Positions 1-8,084 of a DNA stretch of 64,000 bases are shown in pieces. This stretch comes from Streptomyces sp. AC550_RSS872 (GTDB lineage Bacteria; Actinomycetota; Actinomycetes; Streptomycetales; Streptomycetaceae): assembly GCF_019049285.1 (NCBI RefSeq), contig NZ_JAGMUL010000091.1, positions 93,958 through 157,957 of the forward strand, written 5' to 3'. The notes below the pieces were generated by a model. That model was not told the origin of the DNA. It made no database searches and was given only the letters and a program-made list of their open reading frames with translations. Position 1 is the stretch's first letter. Each line of letters starts with the position of its first letter. The position numbers and the translations under genes were made by a program.

Positions 1-592
1 CCATGACGACGGGGTCGTTGTGCTTGACCGAGATCTTGATGTCCCGGAAGTCGTGCTCCTCGAAGAGCGACGCCTCCCACAGCGCGCTCTCGACCAACGC
101 CTCCGGAGTCGCCCTGCCGTGCTTCTCCAGCAGACGGCGGTCCAGGGAGCCCGCGTTGACGCCGATCCGGATCGGAGTTCCGTGGTCCTTGGCGGCCCGC
201 GCGATCTCCTTGACCTTGTCGTCGAACTGCTTGATGTTGCCCGGGTTGACGCGTACGGCCGCACAGCCCGCCTCGATCGCGGCGAACACGTACTTCGGCT
301 GGAAGTGGATGTCCGCGATCACCGGGATCTGCGACTTGCGGGCGATGGTCGCCAGGGCATCCGCGTCGTCCTGTGTCGGGCAGGCGACGCGGACGATCTG
401 GCAGCCGGACGCCGTGAGCTCGGCGATCTGCTGGAGGGTGGCGCCGATGTCGGACGTGCGGGTCGTGGTCATGGACTGGACCGAGACCGGGGCGTCGCCG
501 CCCACGGGTACGGTCCCTACGCGAATCTGACGGCTGGTACGTCGTCGGGCCAGCCTCGGCGGCACCGTCGGCACTCCGAGAGCGACAGACAT
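1..592 (-). CDS. ispG: 4-hydroxy-3-methylbut-2-enyl diphosphate synthase IspG (GcpE), 3' end outside window
   Basis: IspG converts methylerythritol cyclodiphosphate to HMBPP in the MEP isoprenoid pathway, using a [4Fe-4S] cluster. The first 197 residues are visible and correspond to the N-terminal TIM-barrel half, with the family segments QSMTTT, RVACPT, IADIHFQPKY and RVNPGN. The cluster-binding cysteines lie in the missing C-terminal half. The ATG at 592 begins MSVALGVP. It is the last visible gene of the minus-strand run after dxs, 174 bp downstream of the dxs stop. The family call is secure; whether this is the only ispG copy in the genome cannot be told here. Streptomycetes often carry a second copy, so a cluster-dedicated role is an inference from position. 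Confidence 0.95.
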   Translation of the reverse strand, partial: MSVALGVPTVPPRLARRRTSRQIRVGTVPVGGDAPVSVQSMTTTRTSDIGATLQQIAELTASGCQIVRVACPTQDDADALATIARKSQIPVIADIHFQPKYVFAAIEAGCAAVRVNPGNIKQFDDKVKEIARAAKDHGTPIRIGVNAGSLDRRLLEKHGRATPEALVESALWEASLFEEHDFRDIKISVKHNDPVVM

Positions 593-766
593 GGCAGTTC
601 CCCAAGAAGGTCGGCCGGTCCGGGCGGACCGGGCGGTGGCTGATGACTGTGTGCCGTTGAGGGGCGTGGAAATGCTGGACACCCGGAGACAAGGCGCGGC
701 AGCGGTCGGTCGGCGGAGTCATCACCGTGCGGGTGGGCGCCGACCGCCCGTCGGGGTTGCCCGGTG

Positions 767-2554
767 TCAGCCCACTGCGAGGGAGGCGGTGGCTCCCTGC
801 CGGGCCTGCCATCCGGAGGGCAGGGATTCCAGCAGCGCGTGGGTGAGATGGCGAGGGGTGAGAGCGTTGGCCTCCAGGACGTCGGAGCGTGAGCCGTGGT
901 CCAGGAAGCGCTGTGGGATACCGAAGACACGGACCGGCACGGCCGCTCCGGCGTCGCTCAGTGCCTGGGCGATGTGCGCCCCGACGCCGCCGACGCGGCC
1001 GTTGTCCTCGACCGTGGCGACCAGTCGGTGTTCGAGGGCGAGCCCCACGAGTTCGGGCGCGACCGGCTTGACCCAGCGGGGGTCCACGACGGTGACGCCG
1101 ACGCCCTGCGCGGCCAGCCGGTCGGCGACCTCCAGGCAGGTGGCGGCCATCGCGCCCACCGAGACCAGGAGGACGTCGGGCTGCTCGCCACGGTGCAGGA
1201 CGTCGATGCCCGCGAAGGTTTCGACGGCCGGGATGTCGTCGCCGCTGGCGCCTTTGGGGAAGCGCAGGGCGGTCGGGCCGTCGTCGCAGGCCACGGCCTC
1301 CCGCAGGGCGCGGCGCAGGGTGGTGGCGTCGCGTGGGGCGGCCAGCCGCAGGCCGGGGACCAGGTTCAGCAGCGACAGATCCCACATGCCGTTGTGCGAG
1401 GGGCCGTCGTCGCCGGTCACCCCGGCCCGGTCCAGGACGAAGGTGACCGGGGCGCGGTGCAGGGCCACGTCCATCAGCAGCTGGTCGAAGGCCCGGTTGA
1501 GGAAGGTGGCGTACAGCGCGACGACCGGGTGCACCCCGCCCAGGGCCAGCCCCGCGGCTGCGGTCACGGCATGCTGTTCGGCGATGCCCACGTCGATGAC
1601 GCGCTCGGGGTGGCGGCGGGCGAATTCGCTCAGCCCGGTCGGGTCGAGCATGGCCGCGGTGAGGGCGACCACGTCCGGCCGGCCGGCGGCGAGGTCGGCG
1701 AGCTCACGGCCGAACACCGACGTCCACGAGGGCGTACCGGCCGCCTTCTTGGCGGAGGCGGCGCGCACGGCGTGGAAGCGGTCCGTCTCGTCCTGCTCGG
1801 CGGGGAGATGGCCGCGGCCCTTCTCGGTGACGCAGTGCACCACCACCGGCTTGCGCAGGGCGACGGCCGCGTGCAGCGCCGTCTCCACGGCCTCGATGTC
1901 ATGGCCGTCCACCGGGCCGGCGTAGGCCAGCCCCAGACTCTCGAACAGGGCCCCGGGGGCGTCGCCCGCGCGCAGGTCGGCCAGGTGTCCGGCGATGGCG
2001 CCGGCGGTGGGGGCGTAGGAGCGGCCGTTGTCGTTGAGGACCACGACCACCGGGCGCTCGGGGGCCGCCGCGATGTTGTTGAGGGCCTCCCAGGCCATGC
2101 CCCCGGTCAGCGCGCCGTCGCCGACCACGGCCACCACGGCGCGGTCGCTCACCCCGCGGACGGCGTGGGCGCGGGCGAGGCCGTCCGCCCAGGACAGGGC
2201 AGTCGAGGCGTGGGAGTTCTCGATGACGTCGTGTTCGGACTCGGCACGGCAGGGATACCCCGACATGCCGCCGGTCTGGCGGAGCGTGGCCAGGGCCTCG
2301 GTGCGGCCGGTGAGGATCTTGTGGATGTAGGCCTGGTGGCCTGTGTCCCACAGGATCGTGTCGCGGGGCGAGTCGAATACGCGGTGCAGGGCTATGGACA
2401 GTTCGACGACCCCGAGGTTGGGGCCGAGGTGGCCGCCGGTGACGGTGCAGGTGTCCACCAGCAGCCGCCGGATCTGCGACGCCAGGGCACGGGCCGCGTG
2501 CGGGGACAGGGCGCGCAGGTCCTCAGGCCCCCGGATGTCCTCCAGGCGTGGCAT
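767..2554 (-). CDS. dxs: 1-deoxy-D-xylulose-5-phosphate synthase
   Basis: DXS condenses pyruvate and glyceraldehyde 3-phosphate in a thiamine-diphosphate-dependent reaction, the entry and flux-controlling step of the MEP pathway. The 595-residue product has the expected His in GGHLGPNLG (residue 42), the HQAYIHKILTGR segment, the ThDP motif GDG (145-147) to NN (159-160), and C-terminal transketolase domains. The ATG at 2554 is chosen because an AGAGGG ribosome site precedes it and MPRLEDIRGP matches family N-termini. An upstream ATG at 2587 overlaps the ispH stop as ATGA, so translational coupling from there (11 extra residues) is a real alternative. It lies between ispH and ispG at the end of the pentalenolactone run, so it probably boosts precursor supply. 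Confidence 0.95.
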   Translation of the reverse strand: MPRLEDIRGPEDLRALSPHAARALASQIRRLLVDTCTVTGGHLGPNLGVVELSIALHRVFDSPRDTILWDTGHQAYIHKILTGRTEALATLRQTGGMSGYPCRAESEHDVIENSHASTALSWADGLARAHAVRGVSDRAVVAVVGDGALTGGMAWEALNNIAAAPERPVVVVLNDNGRSYAPTAGAIAGHLADLRAGDAPGALFESLGLAYAGPVDGHDIEAVETALHAAVALRKPVVVHCVTEKGRGHLPAEQDETDRFHAVRAASAKKAAGTPSWTSVFGRELADLAAGRPDVVALTAAMLDPTGLSEFARRHPERVIDVGIAEQHAVTAAAGLALGGVHPVVALYATFLNRAFDQLLMDVALHRAPVTFVLDRAGVTGDDGPSHNGMWDLSLLNLVPGLRLAAPRDATTLRRALREAVACDDGPTALRFPKGASGDDIPAVETFAGIDVLHRGEQPDVLLVSVGAMAATCLEVADRLAAQGVGVTVVDPRWVKPVAPELVGLALEHRLVATVEDNGRVGGVGAHIAQALSDAGAAVPVRVFGIPQRFLDHGSRSDVLEANALTPRHLTHALLESLPSGWQARQGATASLAVG

Positions 2555-2583
2555 GGCGCAACCCTCTTTCTCCAGTGGTGGAT

Positions 2584-3582
2584 TCATCGCACCCCACCGG
2601 GTGCGGGCGTGACCTCACCGGCCAGCGGTGTCTGCGGCACCCGGCCGGTGACGGGGTCGGCCAGCCGGCCGGGCATGGAGAACACGACGTCCTCGGCGAT
2701 GCCCCGCTGAAGCTCGACCTGGTCGAAGCCGAGTTCGGCGAGCCGGGCGACGAGCCCGTCGACGAGGATCTCCGGGGCACTGGCCCCGGCACTGATCCCG
2801 ACCGACGACACTCCCTCCAGCCAGGCCGCTTCGAGATGCTGTTCGTCGGGCACCAGATGGGCGGCGGCGCCGTGGTCGCGGGCCACCTCGACCATGCGCA
2901 GCGAGTTGCTGGAGTTGCGCGAGCCGACGATCAGGACCAGGTCGTTGTCGCGTGCGAGGTCCTTGACGGCGTTCTGCCGGTTCTGGCTGGCGTAGCAGAT
3001 GTCGTCGCCGGGGGTGAGCAGGTCGGTGAAGCGGGCGCGCAGGGCCTCGACGACCTTCGCGGTCTCGTCGAACGAGAGGGTGGTCTGGGTGAGGACGGCG
3101 ACCGGGGTGTCGTCGGGCAGGCCGAGGCGCCGTACGTCGTCCTCGGTCTCGATGACGACGATGCGGTCGGGGGCCTCGCCGAGGACGCCCTCGACCTCCT
3201 CGTGGCCCTCGTGCCCGACGAGGAGGATGGCGCGGCCGTCCCGGGCGAAGCGCACCGCTTCCTGGTGCACCTTGGAGACCAGCGGGCAGGTGGCGTCGAT
3301 GACTTCGAGCTGCCGGCCCGCGGCGGCGGACCGCACTCCGGGCGAGACGCCGTGCGCGGAGAACACGCAGACCGCGCCCTGCGGGACCTCCTCCTCGCTG
3401 TCGACGAAGACCGCCCCGCGTTTCTCCAGCTCCGAGACGATGTAGTGGTTGTGCACGATCTCCTTGCGCACGTACACCGGCGCCCCATGCAGGTCCAGTG
3501 CCCGCTCGACGATGCCGATGGCGCGCCGTACGCCCGCGCAGAAGCCGCGCGGCTGGGCCAGGACGACGTTCCCTTCGCTCAC
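2584..3582 (-). CDS. ispH: 4-hydroxy-3-methylbut-2-enyl diphosphate reductase IspH (LytB)
   Basis: IspH reduces HMBPP to IPP and DMAPP, the last MEP step. The 332-residue protein has the three cluster-ligating cysteines in their usual contexts: Cys15 in PRGFCAGV, Cys99 in DATCP and Cys196 in DDICYA. It also has the His pairs VHNH (44/46) and SAHG (77) and the catalytic Glu near 129 in GHEEVEG. The start is GTG at 3582, overlapping the penI stop as GTGA, so the gene is translationally coupled to the pentalenene P450. This physical coupling is the strongest sequence sign that the MEP genes belong to the terpene operon. Confidence 0.96.
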   Translation of the reverse strand: MSEGNVVLAQPRGFCAGVRRAIGIVERALDLHGAPVYVRKEIVHNHYIVSELEKRGAVFVDSEEEVPQGAVCVFSAHGVSPGVRSAAAGRQLEVIDATCPLVSKVHQEAVRFARDGRAILLVGHEGHEEVEGVLGEAPDRIVVIETEDDVRRLGLPDDTPVAVLTQTTLSFDETAKVVEALRARFTDLLTPGDDICYASQNRQNAVKDLARDNDLVLIVGSRNSSNSLRMVEVARDHGAAAHLVPDEQHLEAAWLEGVSSVGISAGASAPEILVDGLVARLAELGFDQVELQRGIAEDVVFSMPGRLADPVTGRVPQTPLAGEVTPAPGGVR

Positions 3583-4973
3583 GTCGCGTCACCCCCGACC
3601 GGTGCGGGGACCGCGGAGGTCGTCCGGCGCGGGGTGCGCGTGTCCAGCCTCAGGCGCAGTCGGCGCGGGTGGTAGACGGTGGCCAGCGGGACCGGGCGGA
3701 TGTCCATGCCGGGCTCGCAGGTGACCCGCCAGCGCCCGAGGATGGTGGCGAGCCCCAGGGTGGCCTCGGTGCGTGCGTAGAGGTCGCCGATGCACTTGCG
3801 GGCGCCGGTGCCGAAGGGCACGTAGGCGTGGCGGGAGGCCGGCGCGACACGGTCCGGGAGCCAGCGGTCGGGGTCGAACTTCTTGGGGTTGTCGAAGGCG
3901 TCCTCGTACTGGGCGACCGCGGCGGGGCTGAAGACGACGGTGGAGCCGGTGGGCAGCCGGCGGCCCGCGAGTTCGGTCTCCGCGGCGGTGAGGCGGGTGA
4001 ACAGCCAGGCCGGCGGGTGCAGTCGCAGCGTCTCGGAGATGATCCGGTCGGCCAGGGAGAGGTTCGGCAGGTCGTCCCACTGCGGGGCTCGGCCGTCGAG
4101 GACGGTGTCGATCTCGTCGTAGAGCGCGGCCTCGATCTCCGGGTGCTGGGAGAGCAGGTAGAAGACCCAGGTGAGGGTGCCCGCGACGGTCTCGGTGCCG
4201 GCCGCCATGACGGTGATGACCTGGTCGTGGATCTCCGTGTCGCCGAGCCGGCCGCCGTCCTCGTCGCGGGAGGCGATCAGGGCGGCGAGCAGGTCGTCGC
4301 GCTCGGTGTCGGAGCTGCGGTAGTCGTCGATGAGCCGCTGGGTGGTCCGGTGGAGGAAGTCCAGGTTGCTCTTGTAGCGGCGCTGGGAGGGCAGGGGCAG
4401 CCGGCGGATCGAGGCCGGCAGGAACATCTGCCGGAACAGACCGTTCAGCACGACGTCGAAGGAACGTTCCACCTGCGCCGCCAGCTCCGGGCTGACCGGG
4501 GTGGAGTACAGGGTGCGGCCGACCGTGCGCAGGGCCATGCCGTACATCTCCTGGAACGCGTCGACGACCATGCCGTCCTGCCAGCGCGACGCCGTGGCCT
4601 CGATCTCGGCGTGCATGGCCTCGGCGTACCGCTTGAGCTGGCCGCGGGTGAACGCCGACTGCATCAGCCGGCGCTGACGGCGGTGGTCGGCGAACGGGCA
4701 GGTGACCAGGCCGTTGCCGGCGATGTCACGGGCGCGGTCGTAGAAGACGCCGCCCTTGTCGAAGATGCGGTCGTTGGTCAGGACGTGCCGCAGCAGTTCG
4801 GGGTGGGTGGGAACGTAGGCCGTGGTGGGGCCGATCCTGATCTCGACCAGATCGCCGTGGGCCGACAGCGAGGTCATGAAGTTCACGGGGTGCCGCATCA
4901 TCTGGAGGGCGTGTCCCACGACGGGGAGCGCTCCGGGCGCCGCACCTGCCGAGAAAGTGGTCTGCTCGCTCAT
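3579..4973 (-). CDS. penI: cytochrome P450, pentalenene C13 oxidase (PenI/PtlI type, CYP183A)
   Basis: This 464-residue P450 matches the pentalenene oxygenase role (PtlI in S. avermitilis): oxidation of the C13 methyl of pentalenene through the alcohol to the aldehyde, leading to 1-deoxypentalenic acid. Visible signatures are the I-helix oxygen-activation motif AAGTET (257-262), the K-helix ETLR (314-317) and the heme loop FGTGARKCIG with Cys394 as thiolate ligand. Its length, longer than typical class-I streptomycete P450s, suits CYP183. It is 52 bp downstream of penA and overlaps ispH by 4 nt. Electron-transfer partners are not in the window. Assignment rests on family features plus cluster context. 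Confidence 0.9.
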   Translation of the reverse strand: MSEQTTFSAGAAPGALPVVGHALQMMRHPVNFMTSLSAHGDLVEIRIGPTTAYVPTHPELLRHVLTNDRIFDKGGVFYDRARDIAGNGLVTCPFADHRRQRRLMQSAFTRGQLKRYAEAMHAEIEATASRWQDGMVVDAFQEMYGMALRTVGRTLYSTPVSPELAAQVERSFDVVLNGLFRQMFLPASIRRLPLPSQRRYKSNLDFLHRTTQRLIDDYRSSDTERDDLLAALIASRDEDGGRLGDTEIHDQVITVMAAGTETVAGTLTWVFYLLSQHPEIEAALYDEIDTVLDGRAPQWDDLPNLSLADRIISETLRLHPPAWLFTRLTAAETELAGRRLPTGSTVVFSPAAVAQYEDAFDNPKKFDPDRWLPDRVAPASRHAYVPFGTGARKCIGDLYARTEATLGLATILGRWRVTCEPGMDIRPVPLATVYHPRRLRLRLDTRTPRRTTSAVPAPVGGDAT

Positions 4974-5025
4974 TCGATTCTCAACTTCCCGTATTCACTG
5001 GTCTGTTAGCGGCTGCACGGTGCGG

Positions 5026-6039
5026 CTAGCGGGCGGTGCTGCCCAGCTCCTCCAGGTAGCCCTGGGCACCGGCGGCGAGCGCGAACTCGGCGTCGTAGCG
5101 GCCCGAGGAGCGGTGCCAGTCATAGGAGCCGCGGATCACCGGGCGCACCGCGTCCGTGCGGTAGCGCTCCAGCGCCTCGCGTTCGGCCTCGTCGAGCTGG
5201 TAGATCTCGCAGACCTTCGGCAGGCACGACTCCAGCAGGAGGTACTGCTCCAGCCGGGCCCGCACCTCGCCCTGCATATGGGAGACGCTGCGGCTCTTGG
5301 ACCAGCCGTGCTCCCGGCGCAGGATCATGACCATGTTGTTCTGCTCACCGCGGGCCTCCTCCTTCTCCAGGGAGGCGATGTCGTTGAGCATCAGATTGAC
5401 GTCGACGGCGATCTGGAGCATCGCGGAGAGCACCGCGCTGTCGAAGACCCGGTGCGGCACCTCGAAGCGGCCCGCGCGCTCGGCGAGGTCCACCGTGGGC
5501 TGCACGCCGATGGTGTGCCGCCGCAGGGCGAGGTACTGCGCGGCGCAGTCGTACGGCTTGTTCCAGAACCGGCTCTCCGCCTCGTCGACGTATCCGTCGA
5601 AGTAGTTGCGCCAGTGCCGGGCGCTGCGCGCGCACCAGGCCGGCGTCATGCCCTCGCAGGTGCGCCGCCAGATGTCGGCGAACCCGTGTGCGATCGGGGG
5701 CGCCGAGGCGGTCAATGGTCCGTCCAGCGCGGCCGCCACCGCGTCGGTGAGGCTCTTGGCCTCCTCGGGGTCCTCGCCGCGCGGCCCGTCGAAGAGGTCG
5801 TCGAAGAGGAAGAACCACGACATCAGGTCGACGCCCAGGTCCAGATCCGCGCCGGTGGCGTGCGGGTAGAAGCGGGAGGCCAGGTCGGCGTAGCCGCCGC
5901 GCAGATGACGCTCGGCCGCCGCCTCGGACTTGATCAGTCCGAGCGAGCGCGGCCAGGCCAGCTGCTCGGCCTCGGCGCGGGCGTGATCCGGGCTCTGCCG
6001 GCCCGGCAGGGGTATGTAGAAGTCGACATCTTGGGGCAT
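5026..6039 (-). CDS. penA: pentalenene synthase
   Basis: This class-I sesquiterpene cyclase turns farnesyl diphosphate into pentalenene, the committed step of pentalenolactone biosynthesis. The 337-residue product has the exact length and near-identical appearance of the characterised S. exfoliatus enzyme as I remember it. The Asp-rich motif DDLFD is at 80-84, preceded by Phe76-Phe77. The NSE triad is Asn219/Ser223/Glu227 in NDIASLEKE, and Trp308-His309 occur near the C-terminus; all these positions match residues studied in the reference enzyme. The start ATG has an AAGGA site. It lies 100 bp downstream of the FPP synthase gene penB. Confidence 0.97.
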   Translation of the reverse strand: MPQDVDFYIPLPGRQSPDHARAEAEQLAWPRSLGLIKSEAAAERHLRGGYADLASRFYPHATGADLDLGVDLMSWFFLFDDLFDGPRGEDPEEAKSLTDAVAAALDGPLTASAPPIAHGFADIWRRTCEGMTPAWCARSARHWRNYFDGYVDEAESRFWNKPYDCAAQYLALRRHTIGVQPTVDLAERAGRFEVPHRVFDSAVLSAMLQIAVDVNLMLNDIASLEKEEARGEQNNMVMILRREHGWSKSRSVSHMQGEVRARLEQYLLLESCLPKVCEIYQLDEAEREALERYRTDAVRPVIRGSYDWHRSSGRYDAEFALAAGAQGYLEELGSTAR

Positions 6040-6139
6040 GGGGAAATCCTTGACGTGGGTGGGAGTGGGAGCGGAACGGGTGGCGCTCCGACGACGGGGA
6101 GGAAGGGGATACGGGTACGGGGATCAGGTCCGGTCGGTC

Positions 6140-7153
6140 TCACACCTCGCGGTCGACGACGAACCGTCCAAGCGCGAGGAGTTCGTCCCGCGCACCGGCG
6201 TCCAGCTCGACGCCGCGCAGCGCGTCCTCGGCCAGCGCCATCCGGCGGGCGGCCTCCGCCAGCGCCCAGTCCCGGCCGCCGGCACCCGCGATCAGGCCGG
6301 CCACGCGCCGCAGTTCCTCCTCGTCGGGTTCACCGGGAGTGGTGAGCCAGGCGGCCAGCTCGTCGCTGAGCGGGCCGTCCTGGTTCAGTGCGTAGCTCAC
6401 CGGCAGGGACTTCTTGCGCGAGCGCAGATCGGAGTGGACCGGCTTGCCGGTGACGGCCGGGTCGCCCCAGATGCCGAGAACGTCGTCGACGAGCTGGAAG
6501 GCGACGCCGACCTGGTCGCCGTAGAGCGCCAGTGCGTCCACCGTCGCCTCCGGTGCCCCGGCGAGTACGGCGCCGATCGCGGCACTCGCCGACAGCAGCG
6601 CGCCGGTCTTGCCGGCGGACATGTCGACGCACTCCTCGACCGTGACGTGCGAGCGCTGTTCGAAGGACAGGTCCTGGACCTGGCCGCGGATCAGATGCCG
6701 GGTGGTGCGCGCCAGCAGCCGGGCGGCGGGCGCCGCCGTCGGCAGCCCGGTGTCCAGCAGCACCTCCTGAGCGAGCGCCAGCATCGCGTCACCGGTCAGG
6801 ATGGCGCTGGAGGGACCCCACAGCTTCCACACCGTGCGCCGGTGGCGGCGCTCCTCGTCGCCGTCCATCAGATCGTCGTGCACCAGGGAGAAGTTGTGCA
6901 CGAGCTCCACGGCGACGGCGCCGGGCAGAGCGACCTCCGGCGGTGCGCCGACCGCCTCGGCCGACAGCAGCGCGAGCGCCGGCCGTACGGCCTTGCCGGC
7001 GTCGGCGCTGGTGGGCGCGCCGCCGGCGGTGATCCAGCCGAAGTGGTAGGCCGCCTGGTGACGTGAGCGGTGGTCGAGCCGGTCGACGGCGGCGCGCAGC
7101 GCCGGGGTGATCGTGACCCGGCTGTGGCTGAGGCAGGCGGGGGCGGTGCTCAT
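6140..7153 (-). CDS. penB: farnesyl diphosphate synthase (polyprenyl synthetase family)
   Basis: This trans-prenyltransferase is expected to condense DMAPP with two IPP to give FPP for the adjacent cyclase. The 337-residue protein has the first Asp-rich motif HDDLMD (DD at 93-94) and the second motif QLVDDVLGIWGD (DD at 223-224), with the GK near residue 181 and the SRKKSLP segment typical of actinobacterial short-chain synthases. The ATG at 7153 overlaps the penD stop as ATGA, so translation is coupled. Chain length cannot be fixed from sequence alone; FPP is inferred from the neighbouring pentalenene synthase and the ptlB precedent in S. avermitilis. Confidence 0.92.
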   Translation of the reverse strand: MSTAPACLSHSRVTITPALRAAVDRLDHRSRHQAAYHFGWITAGGAPTSADAGKAVRPALALLSAEAVGAPPEVALPGAVAVELVHNFSLVHDDLMDGDEERRHRRTVWKLWGPSSAILTGDAMLALAQEVLLDTGLPTAAPAARLLARTTRHLIRGQVQDLSFEQRSHVTVEECVDMSAGKTGALLSASAAIGAVLAGAPEATVDALALYGDQVGVAFQLVDDVLGIWGDPAVTGKPVHSDLRSRKKSLPVSYALNQDGPLSDELAAWLTTPGEPDEEELRRVAGLIAGAGGRDWALAEAARRMALAEDALRGVELDAGARDELLALGRFVVDREV

Positions 7154-8049
7154 GCGGCGACCTCCGCACGCCAGGGGTCGGTCGGGTCGTCGAAGATACT
7201 GACGACCTGGCGCATGATGCGCCGTTCGGCCGGGTCGAAGGCCTGCTTGGCGTGGACGGTGCCGAGCTGGTCCCACATGACGATGTCCCCGGGCTGCCAG
7301 GTGTGGGCGTAGGTGTACTGGGGCTTGCCCGCGTGCGACAGCAGTTCGTCGAGCAGCTTGCGGCTGTCGTCGGGGGCGAGGTCCACGATCCGCTTGGTGT
7401 TCAGGGTGCTGATGTAGACCGACTGGCGGCCGGTGCGCGGATTGCGGGCGATCAGCGGGTGGATGGTGGAGGTGCCGTCCTCGGGCTGGATCTGTTCGGT
7501 GCTCTCGCCGAGGGACACCTCGCCCTGGAGCTCCTCCTCGATGGTCTCCTCGTACCCGGTGCGCAGGGCGTGGCGGACACGGTAGGAGTGCAGGCGCCGG
7601 CGCTCTTCGGGCGACAGCGACTCGTACAGGGCGTACATGTCGGTGAAGAGGGTCTCCCCGCCGCCGGAGGACGGCACTTCCACGGCCTCCAGGAAGCCGA
7701 CCTGGGAGACGCGGGGGCGGAAGGAGTAGTCGGTGTGCCAGCCCATCCACTCGGCGTCGCCGACGCCGATCTTGTGGCCGTCCTCCACCAGGTTGGAGAC
7801 GATCAGGATCTCGTTGTGGTCGGGGTGGGCGCCGCTGGTCAGACCGGTCTTCGGGATGTACCCGAAGCGGCGGCCGAAGGCCAGGAACTCCTCGTCGGAG
7901 GGGGTCTCGTGGCCGCGGAAGACGAGGACGAGATGCGCGTCGAGTGCCGCCCAGATCTCCTCGAACTGGGCCTTGTCCATGTCGCCGGTGACAGGGGCGC
8001 CGTGCACGACGGCGCCGAGAGCGGCGCCGGGTATCGGCGTTACGTCCAT
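7150..8049 (-). CDS. penD: Fe(II)/2-oxoglutarate dioxygenase, pentalenolactone D desaturase/epoxidase (TauD family)
   Basis: TauD/TfdA-type non-heme iron enzyme of 299 residues. Iron ligands are visible as His105-x-Asp107 in WHTDYS and the distal His266 in TVHAKQAF, with Arg280 placed to bind 2-oxoglutarate. In the characterised PenD/PntD/PtlD enzymes this protein successively desaturates pentalenolactone D to E and epoxidises E to F. The ATG at 8049 is preceded by a GAAAGGCGG site. It sits 35 bp after penE and overlaps penB by 4 nt, which supports a single transcript. Confidence 0.93.
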   Translation of the reverse strand: MDVTPIPGAALGAVVHGAPVTGDMDKAQFEEIWAALDAHLVLVFRGHETPSDEEFLAFGRRFGYIPKTGLTSGAHPDHNEILIVSNLVEDGHKIGVGDAEWMGWHTDYSFRPRVSQVGFLEAVEVPSSGGGETLFTDMYALYESLSPEERRRLHSYRVRHALRTGYEETIEEELQGEVSLGESTEQIQPEDGTSTIHPLIARNPRTGRQSVYISTLNTKRIVDLAPDDSRKLLDELLSHAGKPQYTYAHTWQPGDIVMWDQLGTVHAKQAFDPAERRIMRQVVSIFDDPTDPWRAEVAA

Positions 8050-8084
8050 GGGCGTTGCCGCCTTTCGCAGAAGGGTGGGGACAG

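Noticed and set aside
896..2710. 604-codon open frame antisense to dxs
   Set aside because: Shadow frame of a clear DXS gene; no recognisable fold.
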